A stretch of 64,000 nt of DNA, taken from assembly GCA_965140405.1 (NCBI GenBank), contig OZ223208.1, positions 744,001 through 808,000 of the forward strand, in the 5' to 3' direction. A program made the position numbers and the translations under genes. Source of the DNA: G963556115 sp963666605. Lineage in GTDB: Bacteria > Planctomycetota > SZUA-567. Shown in pieces: positions 1-8,269 of this stretch (within the stretch, counting starts at the first letter, position 1; each line of letters begins with the position of its first letter). The notes under the pieces are model-generated. The model worked only from the letters and a program-made list of their open reading frames with translations. It made no database searches and was not told the DNA's origin.

Positions 1-125
1 GGAAGTAATGCTATAAATCTAACTTTATGGCCTGAATTTATTACTTCTTGAGCAAAAGCCTTTGCTCTATAGATATGCCCCATTCCGACATCAATACCTC
101 CCCTACAGATAATATTAATCTTCAT
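1..125 (-). CDS. PseG/SpsG-like protein (nucleotide-sugar hydrolase or glycosyltransferase-B fold), 3' end outside the window
   Basis: Reading leftwards from the ATG at 123-125, the first 41 codons give a beta strand followed by GGIDVGMGHIYRAKAFAQE. This glycine-rich loop with Gly-His and a downstream Arg is the N-terminal signature of PseG (UDP-2,4-diacetamido-2,4,6-trideoxy-altropyranose hydrolase) and the related SpsG family. The start overlaps the end of the NeuB-family gene by 11 bp, so the two are probably translationally coupled. The gene is cut by the window edge, so its length and exact substrate cannot be judged. It is the last visible gene of the leftward sugar operon. Confidence 0.7.
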   Translation of the reverse strand, partial: MKINIICRGGIDVGMGHIYRAKAFAQEVINSGHKVRFIALL

Positions 126-1125
126 CAATTATTGCCTCTAAAGTGAACGGTTCATGCTTCTTTATGGTATTTTTGGTTTTTTTACCTATTACATAATCAT
201 ATTGATCTGCACCCATTGGCCCTTCTGGCCTAACGACTAGGATATCATTCGCAGATATTACCTCTCCCGCAGCAATATTTCTTGCAGCATATAACGCTCT
301 ACGCGCTCTTTTTCGTGTAAAAATTTCGCCCGCTGTTACTTTAACAGCATGTTGTTCTAAAGCCTTGGTTGCGCTACGCAATTTCTCTATATATAACTTA
401 AAACCATTAGGTAGTACTGCATATTTATGATCTAATCCACGAGCAGCACGATCATAAGTATAATGCTTTTCAAACCAAGTAGCACCAATTGACAGTGCGA
501 GTAATGCAGCTTCATATCCTTGAGTATGATCAGAAAATCCTAATGGGAAACCAAACTTTTTTAATGATTCGAGGAAGTATAATCGGGTCTCCTCCAATGA
601 TGCTGGATATGATGAGACACAATGCATCAAGACTAAATCAGTATTATGCTTTGTGATAACCTCTACTGCTTTTTCTATTTCCTCTATATCAGACATTCCA
701 GTAGACAAGATAACTTTTTTATCCGTACGAGCAACCTTGTCTAGAAATTGATAGTTATTTAGGTCGCAAGATGCTAGTTTTACATATTTTACGCCAAGCT
801 CACATACTAAGTTAAGAGATGCTTCATCAAAAACGGATGCAGTAAAAGGAATATTTATGGAATTGCAATATATTGCAAGTTCAGAATATTGACTATCCTC
901 AAAGGCGGTCTGGTGTCTTAATGAAATTACATCTTTTATGTCATATCCACCATATTCATATTCACCAGGTAGATATAGCCCCCACGGGTTGATTATTTGG
1001 ACCTTATAAGAGTCTGCTCCACAATCCGAAGCAATCCTAGCCATCTCCTTTGCTAAGTCCAAACTACCATTATGATTGGTTCCACACTCTGCAATAATAT
1101 GAATATTCGTATTTTTGTTATCCAT
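115..1125 (-). CDS. NeuB/SpsE/PseI-family nonulosonic acid synthase
   Basis: The 336-residue protein has the NeuB opening IIAECGTNHNGSLDLAKEMA, a TIM-barrel with KLASCDL and ILSTGMSDIEEIEKA, GFSDHTQGYEAALLA with the metal-binding region, and FEKHYTYDR. A C-terminal SAF (antifreeze-like) domain covers about residues 275-335 (RKRARRALYAARNIAAGEVI, DILVVRPEGPMG). The family condenses phosphoenolpyruvate with an N-acyl hexosamine to make sialic, legionaminic or pseudaminic acid type sugars in the cytoplasm. The gene lies 4 bp after the pyruvyl transferase and overlaps the PseG-like gene, which marks an operon. Which nonulosonic acid is made cannot be decided from sequence. Confidence 0.88.
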   Translation of the reverse strand: MDNKNTNIHIIAECGTNHNGSLDLAKEMARIASDCGADSYKVQIINPWGLYLPGEYEYGGYDIKDVISLRHQTAFEDSQYSELAIYCNSINIPFTASVFDEASLNLVCELGVKYVKLASCDLNNYQFLDKVARTDKKVILSTGMSDIEEIEKAVEVITKHNTDLVLMHCVSSYPASLEETRLYFLESLKKFGFPLGFSDHTQGYEAALLALSIGATWFEKHYTYDRAARGLDHKYAVLPNGFKLYIEKLRSATKALEQHAVKVTAGEIFTRKRARRALYAARNIAAGEVISANDILVVRPEGPMGADQYDYVIGKKTKNTIKKHEPFTLEAIIDED

Positions 1126-1129
1126 TCTT

Positions 1130-2194
1130 TTAATTTTTTACCATATTTGCAAAGTGACTAAAAGAATTGGTGATTATTTCTTTCAATTCTGGCCAATGTT
1201 GCTTTCTATTCTCTTTGATAATGTTTTCAAGATCCCCTAGGTTATTGAGACGGTTATTTATTTCCTGAATGATATTGTCATTAGCCATATTAATATCCCA
1301 GTCCCCAATTCCTACAGTTTCAAGCAGACTGCTTGCTCTCTGGTCATAGCTAATATTAATTACAGGTATATCTAAAGCTAAGCATGGCATACAAGAATGA
1401 AGTCTAAACGTAACAACAAGTTTAGTTGATTTCAAAAGACTTAGGTAAGTATATATATCTTCTGTATAAAGGAATTCAATATCATCAAAAGCTAATGTCG
1501 CTGGTATATCTCTATGATCATGACATAGGAATTTTATTTTTTTATACCCTTTTCCCTTTAAGACATTAATAATTTCAGCTATATCTTCACGTAATTTGTA
1601 TTGCCAAGCAATAGGAATACTCATTAAATCTGGGTGACGTAATGATATTATTGCATCTGAGTCTGACTTTGCTCGTGATAGAGATTCGGATGAAAATGCT
1701 TCATCTGTAAATAGGGTTGGGCATCCTCCCATTGTATTTTCACATCCAATACTTGTTAGATATTCAGAAGTAGCGACATCACGAGGTAAAGAAAAATCTG
1801 CTTTATCATTAATAAGTCGAATTTTATCATCGCTCATAACATCGGTTCTATCAACCAACGTTTTGTGCTTATTATAGATTTTGCCGCGTGACATACTAAA
1901 TAACACTAAAGGTTTATCCATTGCCTTTAATGCTACAGGATCAATATCAAGCATATTATTCTCATATAAATTTCCTCCGCCAACAATCACACCATCGCCG
2001 TATTGATTTATTTCATATACATTTGATGCCGAGAACCCTGCCTTATTTGAGACTTCAAATCTCTTGGTTGCAGATAAGGATACAATATTGTATCCTTCTG
2101 GAAAACTTTTTGATAAGAAATGATTCATTGTATAATAAATTAGTTCATTACCAATATTAAATCCCTTGGGTCTAAGTGAGTATAAATTAATCAT
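1130..2194 (-). CDS. polysaccharide pyruvyl transferase family protein
   Basis: The 354-residue protein matches the CsaB/WcaK-type family: an N-terminal NIGNELIYY turn, GVIVGGGNLYENN (glycine-rich loop), LISLRHPDL-type strand, and a C-terminal TKLVVTFRLHSCMPCLALDIPVINISYD. The last motif (R-L-H followed by A-x-x-x-x-P) is typical of the family. It would add pyruvate ketal or act as a GT-B-like transferase on a surface glycan. It sits 11 bp after the cytidylyltransferase and 4 bp before the NeuB-family gene, so it is operonic with nonulosonic acid synthesis. The acceptor is unknown. Confidence 0.8.
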   Translation of the reverse strand: MINLYSLRPKGFNIGNELIYYTMNHFLSKSFPEGYNIVSLSATKRFEVSNKAGFSASNVYEINQYGDGVIVGGGNLYENNMLDIDPVALKAMDKPLVLFSMSRGKIYNKHKTLVDRTDVMSDDKIRLINDKADFSLPRDVATSEYLTSIGCENTMGGCPTLFTDEAFSSESLSRAKSDSDAIISLRHPDLMSIPIAWQYKLREDIAEIINVLKGKGYKKIKFLCHDHRDIPATLAFDDIEFLYTEDIYTYLSLLKSTKLVVTFRLHSCMPCLALDIPVINISYDQRASSLLETVGIGDWDINMANDNIIQEINNRLNNLGDLENIIKENRKQHWPELKEIITNSFSHFANMVKN

Positions 2195-2205
2195 ATTTGC
2201 CTTTT

Positions 2206-2892
2206 TTAAATTTTCGCCTGAAATATATTAATTAGTGTATAAATATCAGCATCAAGTAAACTTGGGTAATTAATAAGCTTATCTGATATTTTCTTATAAT
2301 CTATTTCTGAGTCAATAGTTAAGTGCAGTTCAGGGTTAAAAATATCCTTTTTATAATACTTTGACAGTTTAAATTTATACAAATTATCATAAAAATATGT
2401 TGTTATGTGTTCGCAATACTTTGAAGAGTTGTTGATATATTTATAATTGTCTATAAAGGTTTGACATTTTATTGATTCTACACTTATACCATATGGAAAG
2501 TGCCTAGGAAGTAAATTAGTTAAAAAATCAGGTCTCTCATCTTCGATTATTTTGATGCATTCTTGTATAATATTTGGTTGAATAAATGGACTATCTCCAT
2601 TTATTCTAAAAAAATAATCTACATCGTAGGATTTAATTGCTTTAACAGTTCGCTCTGCAATATTTAATAAACATCCTCTTACACAACAAATATTATTCTT
2701 AGTCGCGGTATCTTCTAAAATATCATCTTCTTTTTGATCAGAAGTGACCAAAATAACTTTAATATTACCACCAATATTTTCAAGTTTTGAGAAGATATTC
2801 TCGATTATGCTTTTATTTCCCAAAGGCATTAATACCTTACCGGGTAACCTTGATGAACTCATTCGAGCATAAACATATAATCCAAAATTCAT
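2206..2892 (-). CDS. SpsF-like cytidylyltransferase family protein
   Basis: YARMSSSRLPGKVLMPLG is the nucleotide-binding loop of the SpsF/NeuA-like cytidylyltransferase group (usual form QARMGSSRLPGKVL). FRINGDSPFIQP is the metal-binding strand. The protein probably activates the nonulosonic acid made by the downstream NeuB homologue. I prefer the ATG at 2890-2892, which places the loop about 8 residues from the N-terminus as in relatives. A TTG at 2944-2946 with AGGA 8 nt upstream would add 18 residues and is a real alternative. Upstream the operon is broken by insertion-sequence debris, so its present promoter is uncertain. Confidence 0.75.
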   Translation of the reverse strand: MNFGLYVYARMSSSRLPGKVLMPLGNKSIIENIFSKLENIGGNIKVILVTSDQKEDDILEDTATKNNICCVRGCLLNIAERTVKAIKSYDVDYFFRINGDSPFIQPNIIQECIKIIEDERPDFLTNLLPRHFPYGISVESIKCQTFIDNYKYINNSSKYCEHITTYFYDNLYKFKLSKYYKKDIFNPELHLTIDSEIDYKKISDKLINYPSLLDADIYTLINIFQAKI

Positions 2893-3094
2893 AATAATAA
2901 TTTCATAATTTATTTCGATACATTTCTGTATTGTTTTGGAATTCAAGTTTTAAATCCTAAAGAACAATATATAGATACAGAACTTTAGAAATTTTAACAG
3001 ATGAAAATACTTTATAATACATTAACAATATATACTATGACTATAAAGTCAAGATTTTTAGTTCTAGTACTTTTTCCTGTATTAAACGTCATGT

Positions 3095-3419
3095 TACAGT
3101 GACCTAGATTTGGTGGACAACCGATTTAAGGATAGTTATAATAAATCAAAAGGAGTCCATCATGGCAAAACAAAAGAAGTACTCACAAGAATTCAAAAAA
3201 GAAGCAGTAAAACTCGCTGCCAATCAAGGGCATTCATATTCTCTCATGCAGCTAGAGAAACGGGTGCTTCAACAGCAACAATAAGAGATTGGGTTTTGAG
3301 GATTAATGGAAACCCGAGAAATCCAACTACTCCAGCTCTTACACCAGAAGCCATAGAACTGACAAAACTTAGAAAAGAGATGAAGATATTATAAGAGGAA
3401 CATGAAATATTAAAACAAA
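3095..3419 (+). mobile_element. IS3-family element scrap with left terminal repeat and broken orfA
   Basis: The left end (about 3095-3120, TACAGTGACCTAGATTTGGT...) resembles the terminal repeat of the IS3 element at 5413-7767. An AGGAG Shine-Dalgarno precedes ATG at 3162, which begins MAKQKKYSQEFKKEAVKLAA, close to the orfA product of the other copy. The reading frame shifts near 3240: HAARETGASTATIRDWVL continues in another frame, and a stop falls at 3392-3394. Sequence similarity then ends abruptly in the aminotransferase gene. orfB and the right end are missing, so this is a dead fragment left by an insertion and deletion. Confidence 0.8.
3162..3394 (+). pseudogene. IS3-family orfA, frameshifted and truncated
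   Basis: The N-terminal frame reads MAKQKKYSQEFKKEAVKLAANQGHS and ends in a premature stop near 3284. The downstream frame carries the helix-turn-helix HAARETGASTATIRDWVL and the leucine-zipper part LTKLRKEMKIL. Together they make a normal IS3 orfA split by a small indel near 3240. No orfB follows. Confidence 0.8.
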
Positions 3420-3680
3420 AGCATTTGCTGTAGAGACAAAAGTATACGAAGACATAACAACTTCATCTCCTGGCTGCAAGCCAAGCAAAAGAGCGCACAT
3501 CTCAAGCGAACCAGTACATGAATGAGTCAGTAAAGTCTTTTTACATCCTATATTATCATCGAGCCATTTATGGCATTTTTGTGTATAATCCACGTCTCCA
3601 CAGATAGCCTTACGATCTACTGCATCAACAATATACTCCATTTCTTTATCAAGAATAAATGGTTTATCAAAGAACACCAT
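3413..3680 (-). pseudogene. WecE-type dTDP-4-amino-sugar transaminase, N-terminal remnant cut by IS3
   Basis: The frame from ATG 3678-3680 reads VFFDKPFILDKEMEYIVDAV, CHKWLDDNIGCKKTLLTHSC, GLQPGDEVVMSSYTFVSTAN. These are characteristic of WecE/RffA (DegT/DnrJ/EryC1 aminotransferases). After about 89 codons the match stops at AFVL and the insertion sequence begins. A normal family member has about 375 residues, so the cofactor lysine and the whole C-terminal part are gone. In its original context it probably supplied a 4-amino sugar for the same glycan as the genes to the left. Its 3' part was not found elsewhere in the window. Confidence 0.85.
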
Positions 3681-3775
3681 CTTCTCTTTCTCTTCTTTTC
3701 CATTTCAGCTTAATTAACAACTACCTCAAACTACTTATAATCTCAAACTGAATGCAAAATACACATCAATTAGTG

Positions 3776-4099
3776 CTACTTTTTCACATCATTAGCAACA
3801 CAACTATACAATTCTTTATAAACGCAAACAACAATGTTATACAGTATTGCATTGTACGTTACTAGGCCTTCTTTTCCTGCAAGTCTTTCTTTGGCAATCG
3901 ATTCTAGTATTGCATATTCATTAGACTCAAGCTCGCTTATCCGCTTTATTATTTCCTCTTTTTCATAATCTTTTAACAGCTTTTCTTTTAGTTTTCGTTT
4001 ATCCTCTACATTCCAATTATTCTTGATTGCTTCAATGAAATAACCGCCAAGACTCGACTTAATATTACCTATTTCATACTGCTTAAGAACATAGTTCAT
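3776..4099 (-). CDS. hypothetical protein within the insertion-sequence island
   Basis: The protein has about 107 residues from ATG 4097-4099. The open frame extends further up to 4180, but that part overlaps a near-consensus promoter, so the shorter start is preferred. Visible parts are MNYVLKQYEIGNIKSSLGGY followed by FIEAIKNNW, a Lys/Glu-rich helix around residues 48-75, and a hydrophobic stretch near the C-terminus. The segment with Gly-Gly-Tyr-Phe and Ala-Ile-Lys-Asn-Asn-Trp faintly recalls the tail of plasmid replication initiators, but I do not rely on this. No Shine-Dalgarno is clear. It may be a truncated passenger of a lost mobile element. Confidence 0.4.
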   Translation of the reverse strand: MNYVLKQYEIGNIKSSLGGYFIEAIKNNWNVEDKRKLKEKLLKDYEKEEIIKRISELESNEYAILESIAKERLAGKEGLVTYNAILYNIVVCVYKELYSCVANDVKK

Positions 4100-4150
4100 C
4101 TTCTTTGTTATTTCAAATTCATCTACCGATTTTATAAGTACTACCACTAT

Positions 4151-4180
4151 ATTATAATCTAAGGTGGTCGGGTTTGTCAA
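4151..4180 (-). promoter_or_regulatory. near-consensus sigma-70 promoter
   Basis: On the minus strand TTGACA (4175-4180) and TATAAT (4151-4156) are both perfect hexamers, separated by 18 bp. It would start transcription near 4144, about 45 nt before the ATG of the hypothetical gene, and could read on into the wecE remnant and the sugar operon. It may be an outward promoter delivered by the neighbouring insertion sequence. Confidence 0.6.
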
Positions 4181-4284
4181 GACAAAATATACGGTTGTTT
4201 AAGTTCTTTTCAAGGTGGATACCTTTTGCAGGGATGGAGTGAAGGGCGTAGCCCGTAGCGGAATTCTTGCAAAAACAACTACTT

Positions 4285-4965
4285 CTAGGCAGCTCCATCT
4301 TTAAACCTATTACCACTAAAATATACCTCACTCGGTGTACTTTTATTCAAACTCGTGTGTTTCCTTTTGTTGTTGTAAAAGTCAAAGTATTTCTCTATAG
4401 CCTCACATGCACTAAAGAAGTTATCATACTCTGTAAGATAAACCTCCTCATACTTCACTGTACGCCATAACCTCTCAATCATAATATTGTCAAATGCTCT
4501 ACCACGACCAGACATGCTGACCCAAATCTGACTGTCCTTTAGAACTTCTATAATCTTATTACTTGTATATTGGCTGCCTTGATCTGTATTGAAACCAAAG
4601 GTGTTGATACTTCTAGAGCCTCTTTCAACGCTGTTATACAAAAGCTTGATCCCATATCCATCGATAACTCCCATGACAAAACATACCGACTATACCAGTC
4701 TATAACAGCAGTCAAATAAGACTTGCCATAGCGTAGCTTATATCGCTTGCCCAAACCTGATCTACTGTTGATATTTCCATACCTTACGAGAACCCTTAAA
4801 TGGGCGTTCAATGAATATTCTGTCTATCATCCGCTTTATATTTAATTCCTCCTCGTCTTCTGGTAGCGGGTTGTAATAATATGCAGAACGTGAAATTTCA
4901 AGAAGCTCGCACTGTCTAGCAACTGACAGTTTTGATTTATTTGGCTCAATTATCTTTCTTTTCAT
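4285..4965 (-). pseudogene. IS3-family orfB transposase, broken
   Basis: The pieces read in order: KLSVARQCELLEISRSAYYY with IERPFKGSRKVW (N-terminal HTH_21 part, 4762-4965), SYLTAVIDWYSRYVLSWELS (first catalytic Asp, 4548-4811 frame), NTDQGSQYTS (second Asp) and MIERLWRTVKYEEVYL (Glu), ending KRKHTSLNKSTPSEVYF (4285-4674 frame). The catalytic triad residues survive, but in different frames. About 50 codons between the N-terminal part and the first Asp strand appear to be missing. Confidence 0.8.
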
Positions 4966-4971
4966 CTCAAC

Positions 4972-5250
4972 CTATGAACTCTCAAAATTTTTTTTGAGCC
5001 AATCATTCTCTATCTTGAGACGACCGATTTGCTCATACGATTTTTCCTTTTCATCCTCATCATTGACGGCTTTCCTTTTGCGTTTATAAGAGAAAATGCT
5101 GGGCATTTCTTCAAGCATTATTTTCTTCCAGAGCCTAATTTGAGTAGGCTTAACCTCAAACTTAGTTGCCAACTCTGCAACAGATCGATCACTTTTGATG
5201 GCTTGTAGAGCCACTTTAGCTTTAAATTCAGCAGTATAACTTTTCCTCGT
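4972..5250 (-). pseudogene. IS3-family orfA with mutated start codon
   Basis: The frame reads RKSYTAEFKAKVALQAIKSD, SVAELATKFEVKPTQIRLWK and a coiled-coil tail, as in IS3-group orfA proteins. An AAGGA Shine-Dalgarno lies 7 nt before an ACG codon at 5248-5250, exactly where the ATG is expected. The nearest in-frame start now is an internal GTG at 5212-5214. The start codon therefore seems to have mutated from ATG to ACG. Confidence 0.65.
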
Positions 5251-5604
5251 GAATTATCCTTTCTTTATAAAAATATAGGAATAATCCACCTTAATCGCCT
5301 GTCCAAATTTACCCTACCATTATACTGAATTGATGGCGCAGATTATAAGATTGACAATAAGGTTTTTTGTGGTTAAAAGATATGCTAAATAGTTTGGTGA
5401 AAAGTAATGAGTTGCAGTGACATAGAAATGGTAGACACCTACCTTTAACCTTCTAAGCCACTATTTCATGTTTATTTTCATACCCTACCGGACTAAGATA
5501 TCCTAAATGGTGATGACGTCTACGTTTGTTATAGAATATCTCAATATACCAAAACACTTCTGACTTTGCTTTTTCAATATCTTTATAAACTCTACCTCAG
5601 GTAG

Positions 5605-6677
5605 ATTCAAATTCCAAGTGCAACACTTGAGTTAAAACAGAAAATAGTAAGGTGGTCGATATATAGTTCGCCAAAACCATCTATTTCTATCACTCAAGTA
5701 GAGCATATGAAAGAGAAATACCACCACCTTACTTATGAAGATCGTACAATTATCAAAGTGTTATTGCAAGAGAATAAAACCTATTCTTACATAGCTAGAG
5801 TTGTTGGAGTGCATAGGTGCACCATAAGCAGAGAAATACAGCGCAATAGTGGTAAACGTGGATATAGAAACAAGCAGGCTCAAAGAAAAGCGATGAAACG
5901 CAGAGCAATACCCAGAATGAAAAAGCTTGACGAGTATGTCAAAAGGTTTATTATCAAGAAACTACGACAGGATTTTTCTCCTGAGCAAATCTCTGGTATT
6001 AGCAAGAAACTCCTTGGGTTTACCATCTCTCATGAGAGTATTTATCAATTAATTGTTGAGGACAAAAAGCATGGAGGAAAACTATATCTGCACCTTAGAA
6101 TTAATGGCAAGCGTAAACAGAAGAGACGGTGCAGAAGTACTGATAATAGAGGAATAATCAAGAATGCTATTAGTATAGACAAACGCCCTGGAGACATCGA
6201 GAGACGCAAGAGAATAGGTGACTGGGAAGCAGATCTAGTAAGTGGGGCAAATCATAAAGGATACCTTGTAACTTTGCTTGAGCGCAAGAAGGTTTGGGTT
6301 CGTTAGAAATAAAAGCAGTGAACTTGTGAAGGCTGAAATAATTCGCTTACTGAGAAGCTTTAAAGTTTGTACGATTACTTATGATAATGGTAAGGAATTT
6401 TCAGGTCATGGTGATGTGAATGAAGTGTTAAAGTGTAAGAGTTATTTCTGTCATCCGTACAGTGCCTGGGAGCGTGGTAGCAACGAGAATACAAACGGTT
6501 TACTAAGGCAGTATTTCCCTAAAGATCGAGAGCTACTGAATGTAACTCAAAAAAGACTCGAAGCAATAGAGAAATTGGTTAACAGTCGACAAAGAAAGAG
6601 ATTGGGATTTAAAAGCCCGCTTGAAGTATACAAACGGGCTTCATAAAAAGCGCAAGTGTTGCACTTAGAACTTGAAT
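5605..6677 (+). mobile_element. IS30-family element nested in IS3 orfB
   Basis: The terminal inverted repeats at 5605-5631 and 6651-6677 match at 24 of 27 positions (core AAGTGCAACACTTG). Between them lies one IS30 transposase gene on the plus strand, broken by a single frame change. The total of 1073 bp is normal for IS30. Its place inside another element shows it arrived later than the IS3 copy. Confidence 0.88.
5707..6646 (+). pseudogene. IS30-family transposase, frameshifted
   Basis: The N-terminal frame (5707-6306) has HHLTYEDRTIIKVLLQENKT, the HTH region VVGVHRCTISREI, DFSPEQISG and IGDWEADLVSGANHKGYLV (first catalytic Asp). The second frame (from about 6290 to 6646) has TITYDNGKEFSGHGDV (Asp) and SAWERGSNENTNGLLRQYFP (Glu), ending RKRLGFKSPLEVYK. 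The two frames join near 6295 by a one-base shift. No slippery A or T run is present there, so I treat it as a mutation and not programmed frameshifting. Confidence 0.85.
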
Positions 6678-7386
6678 CCAAGTTGAATGAATTCATGTTT
6701 AAGTTTTTGGAAAAAGTTTTCCTGAACAGCGTTACTCCAAGGGACTCCTCTCAAACTCATGCTACTTTCCATACTATTTAATAATAGGTAGTCCTAGAAT
6801 TCATCACTGCTATATTGGCTACCTCTATCGCTGTGGTACAGTAAATACCCTAATTGACTACGTTGCTCAATAGCATTCTATAATGCTTTGCAGGTTAGAG
6901 CAGAATTTATATAAGTACTCATAGACCTGCCTACAATTTTCCTAGAGAATAAATCCATAACTACCGCTAAATATATCCAACCCTTTATAGTCCTGATATA
7001 GGTAATATCACCGATCCATTTCAAGTTCTTAATTGAAGCATTATAATTTCTATTAAGCTTATTCTTTGGGTATTCAAATACCTTATAATTATCTGGCTTT
7101 GGATAACGATGTCTCTTTTTTATACCGCTAAACAGGTTGTTTTCACGCACTACTTTACGCACTGTCTCACGTGAACATGGAACCTCTGGGAGCTCTTTTT
7201 AGAAGTCTCCATGAACCTTTCTATAGCCATATGCCTTTAGATCTCTTATGAAATACCCGTGCATGAAAGTCCATTGCTGCCCGTTTTGTACTTGAAAATG
7301 ATCCTCATGTATTGCTCAGATATTTGTAATATCCACTTCTACTAACTTTGAGAACCTTACACATCCTCAGTACTGAATACTCAGTT

Positions 7387-7701
7387 CTATGAGAATAAAT
7401 CCAGGCGAACTTTACTGGCTCTCTTTTGCAAAGAACGCTGTCTCTTTTTTTTTAAGATCTCTACCTCTTCATTTATTCGCTTATTTTCCTTGTGCATTCT
7501 TGCCATCTCCTGACCTGTAGGAGTCATAACAGAACCACCAGGATTGCCCGATTTTGCTTGGAATTCTAACACCCAACCTCTTATGCTGACTGTTGATGCA
7601 CCAATATCTCTCGCAACTTATGAATACGAATATCCTTGCTCAGTGACAAACTTAACTGCTTCTTCTTTAAATTCCTGTGAATACTTCTTTTGCTTTGCCA
7701 T
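7387..7701 (-). pseudogene. IS3-family orfA with nonsense codon
   Basis: From ATG 7699-7701, preceded by GAGGAG, the frame reads MAKQKKYSQEFKEEAVKF, GYSYS, then a stop, then VARDIGASTVSIRGWVLEFQ and a coiled-coil stretch KENKRINEEVEILKK. It is a close relative of the orfA scrap at 3162. The stop falls in the helix-turn-helix region, so the product would be truncated. Confidence 0.78.
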
Positions 7702-7778
7702 GGTAAACTCCTCATAAATGATTGTACACTCTTTCAATTAGGTGTCCACCATTTCTATGTCACTGCACATATCACTGC

Positions 7779-7934
7779 AAGTGCATTGCTAAAGGCAAAG
7801 CTCATAAGAGATATGAATTTGGCAATAAGGCGTCATATGCGACAACGTCTAAGAGTAGTTTTATTCCTGGAGCATTGAGTTTTCGTAATAAGTTTGACGG
7901 GGACACGCTTTTACCCACTGGAGTAGCCCCCTGA
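7779..7934 (+). pseudogene. IS5-family transposase fragment
   Basis: About 50 codons read CIAKGKAHKRYEFGNKASYA, TTSKSSFIPGALSF and DGDTLL. This resembles the IS5/IS1182-like DDE transposase segment (usual form CISKGKAHKRYEFG...VS). Nothing of the rest of the gene is present: the fragment is bounded on the left by the IS3 end at 7767 and on the right by a new element at about 7935. Confidence 0.65.
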
Positions 7935-7990
7935 AACGGTACCAATATTTTGTATAATATTGAAGGTACTATTTTTAGGAAAGGAATACT

Positions 7991-8269
7991 ATGAAGGGCA
8001 AGAAAGCATCAGTTGATCAGGCAATTAAAATACTAAGAGAAGTAGAGGTTTTAAAGGGACAAGGTCTGAGTTTACAAGAATCATGTAGGAAACTAGATAT
8101 TACAACATACACTTTCTATAAGTGGCAAAAAGAATATAGTAAAATGAGCCCTGATAAAGCTAAGAAATTTAAAGCTCTTGAAAAAGAGAATGCCCAGCTT
8201 AAGAAATTGGTCGCTAATCTCTCTTTAGACAATGCTATTTTAAAGAAAGCAGCAGAGGGAAACTTCTAA
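7991..8269 (+). CDS. IS3-family (IS407-like) orfA transposase subunit
   Basis: The intact 92-residue protein has an N-terminal helix-turn-helix (SVDQAIKILREVEVLKGQGL, CRKLDITTYTFYKWQKEY) and a leucine-zipper segment KALEKENAQLKKLVANLSLD, ending AEGNF. The tail normally leads directly into orfB in IS407-type elements. An AGGAAAGGAA Shine-Dalgarno lies upstream of ATG 7991. It belongs to a different IS3 subgroup from the other copies in the island. Its partner orfB is broken, so it is probably not functional for transposition. Confidence 0.75.
   Translation: MKGKKASVDQAIKILREVEVLKGQGLSLQESCRKLDITTYTFYKWQKEYSKMSPDKAKKFKALEKENAQLKKLVANLSLDNAILKKAAEGNF

Larger units (their letters stand above)
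4195..5307 (-). mobile_element. decayed IS3-family element
   Basis: orfA and orfB remnants of an IS3-group transposase run leftwards. The outer ends share an inverted AAGGTGGAT core (4212-4220 and, on the other strand, 5284-5292). The flanking ends are only roughly matched, so the exact boundaries are approximate. The element carries a start-codon loss in orfA, frame breaks and an apparent internal deletion in orfB, so it cannot encode its own transposase. Confidence 0.75.
5420..7380 (-). pseudogene. IS3-family orfB transposase split by IS30 insertion
   Basis: The upstream part gives MRKVVRENNLFSGIKKRHRY, WIGDITYIRTIKGWIYLAVV and MDLFSRKIVG (first Asp). It continues with LYHSDRGSQYSSDEF, then an in-frame stop, and NAVQENFFQKLKHEFI (Glu) up to about 6680. 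The C-terminus VFWYIEIFYNKRRRHHHLGY with LSPVGYE resumes at about 5600 beyond the IS30 copy. There is at least one nonsense codon besides the insertion, so the gene is dead. Confidence 0.8.
5413..7767 (-). mobile_element. IS3-family element with intact terminal repeats, interrupted by IS30
   Basis: The 28-bp ends at 5413-5440 and 7740-7767 are inverted repeats of each other with a single mismatch (TGCAGTGACATAGAAATGGT core). Inside, orfA and orfB run leftwards and carry stops and frame breaks. orfB is split by a complete IS30-family element at 5605-6677. Removing that insert gives an IS3 element of about 1.28 kb, a normal size. No convincing flanking target duplication was seen. Confidence 0.85.

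Noticed and set aside
3776..4180. Plasmid replication initiator
   Set aside because: A short string recalls the tail of such proteins, but the match is too weak to name and the N-terminal winged-helix domains are absent.
6278..6306. Programmed frameshift in the IS30 transposase
   Set aside because: The overlap has no A or T slippery run, and IS30 elements normally have a single continuous gene. A mutation is simpler.
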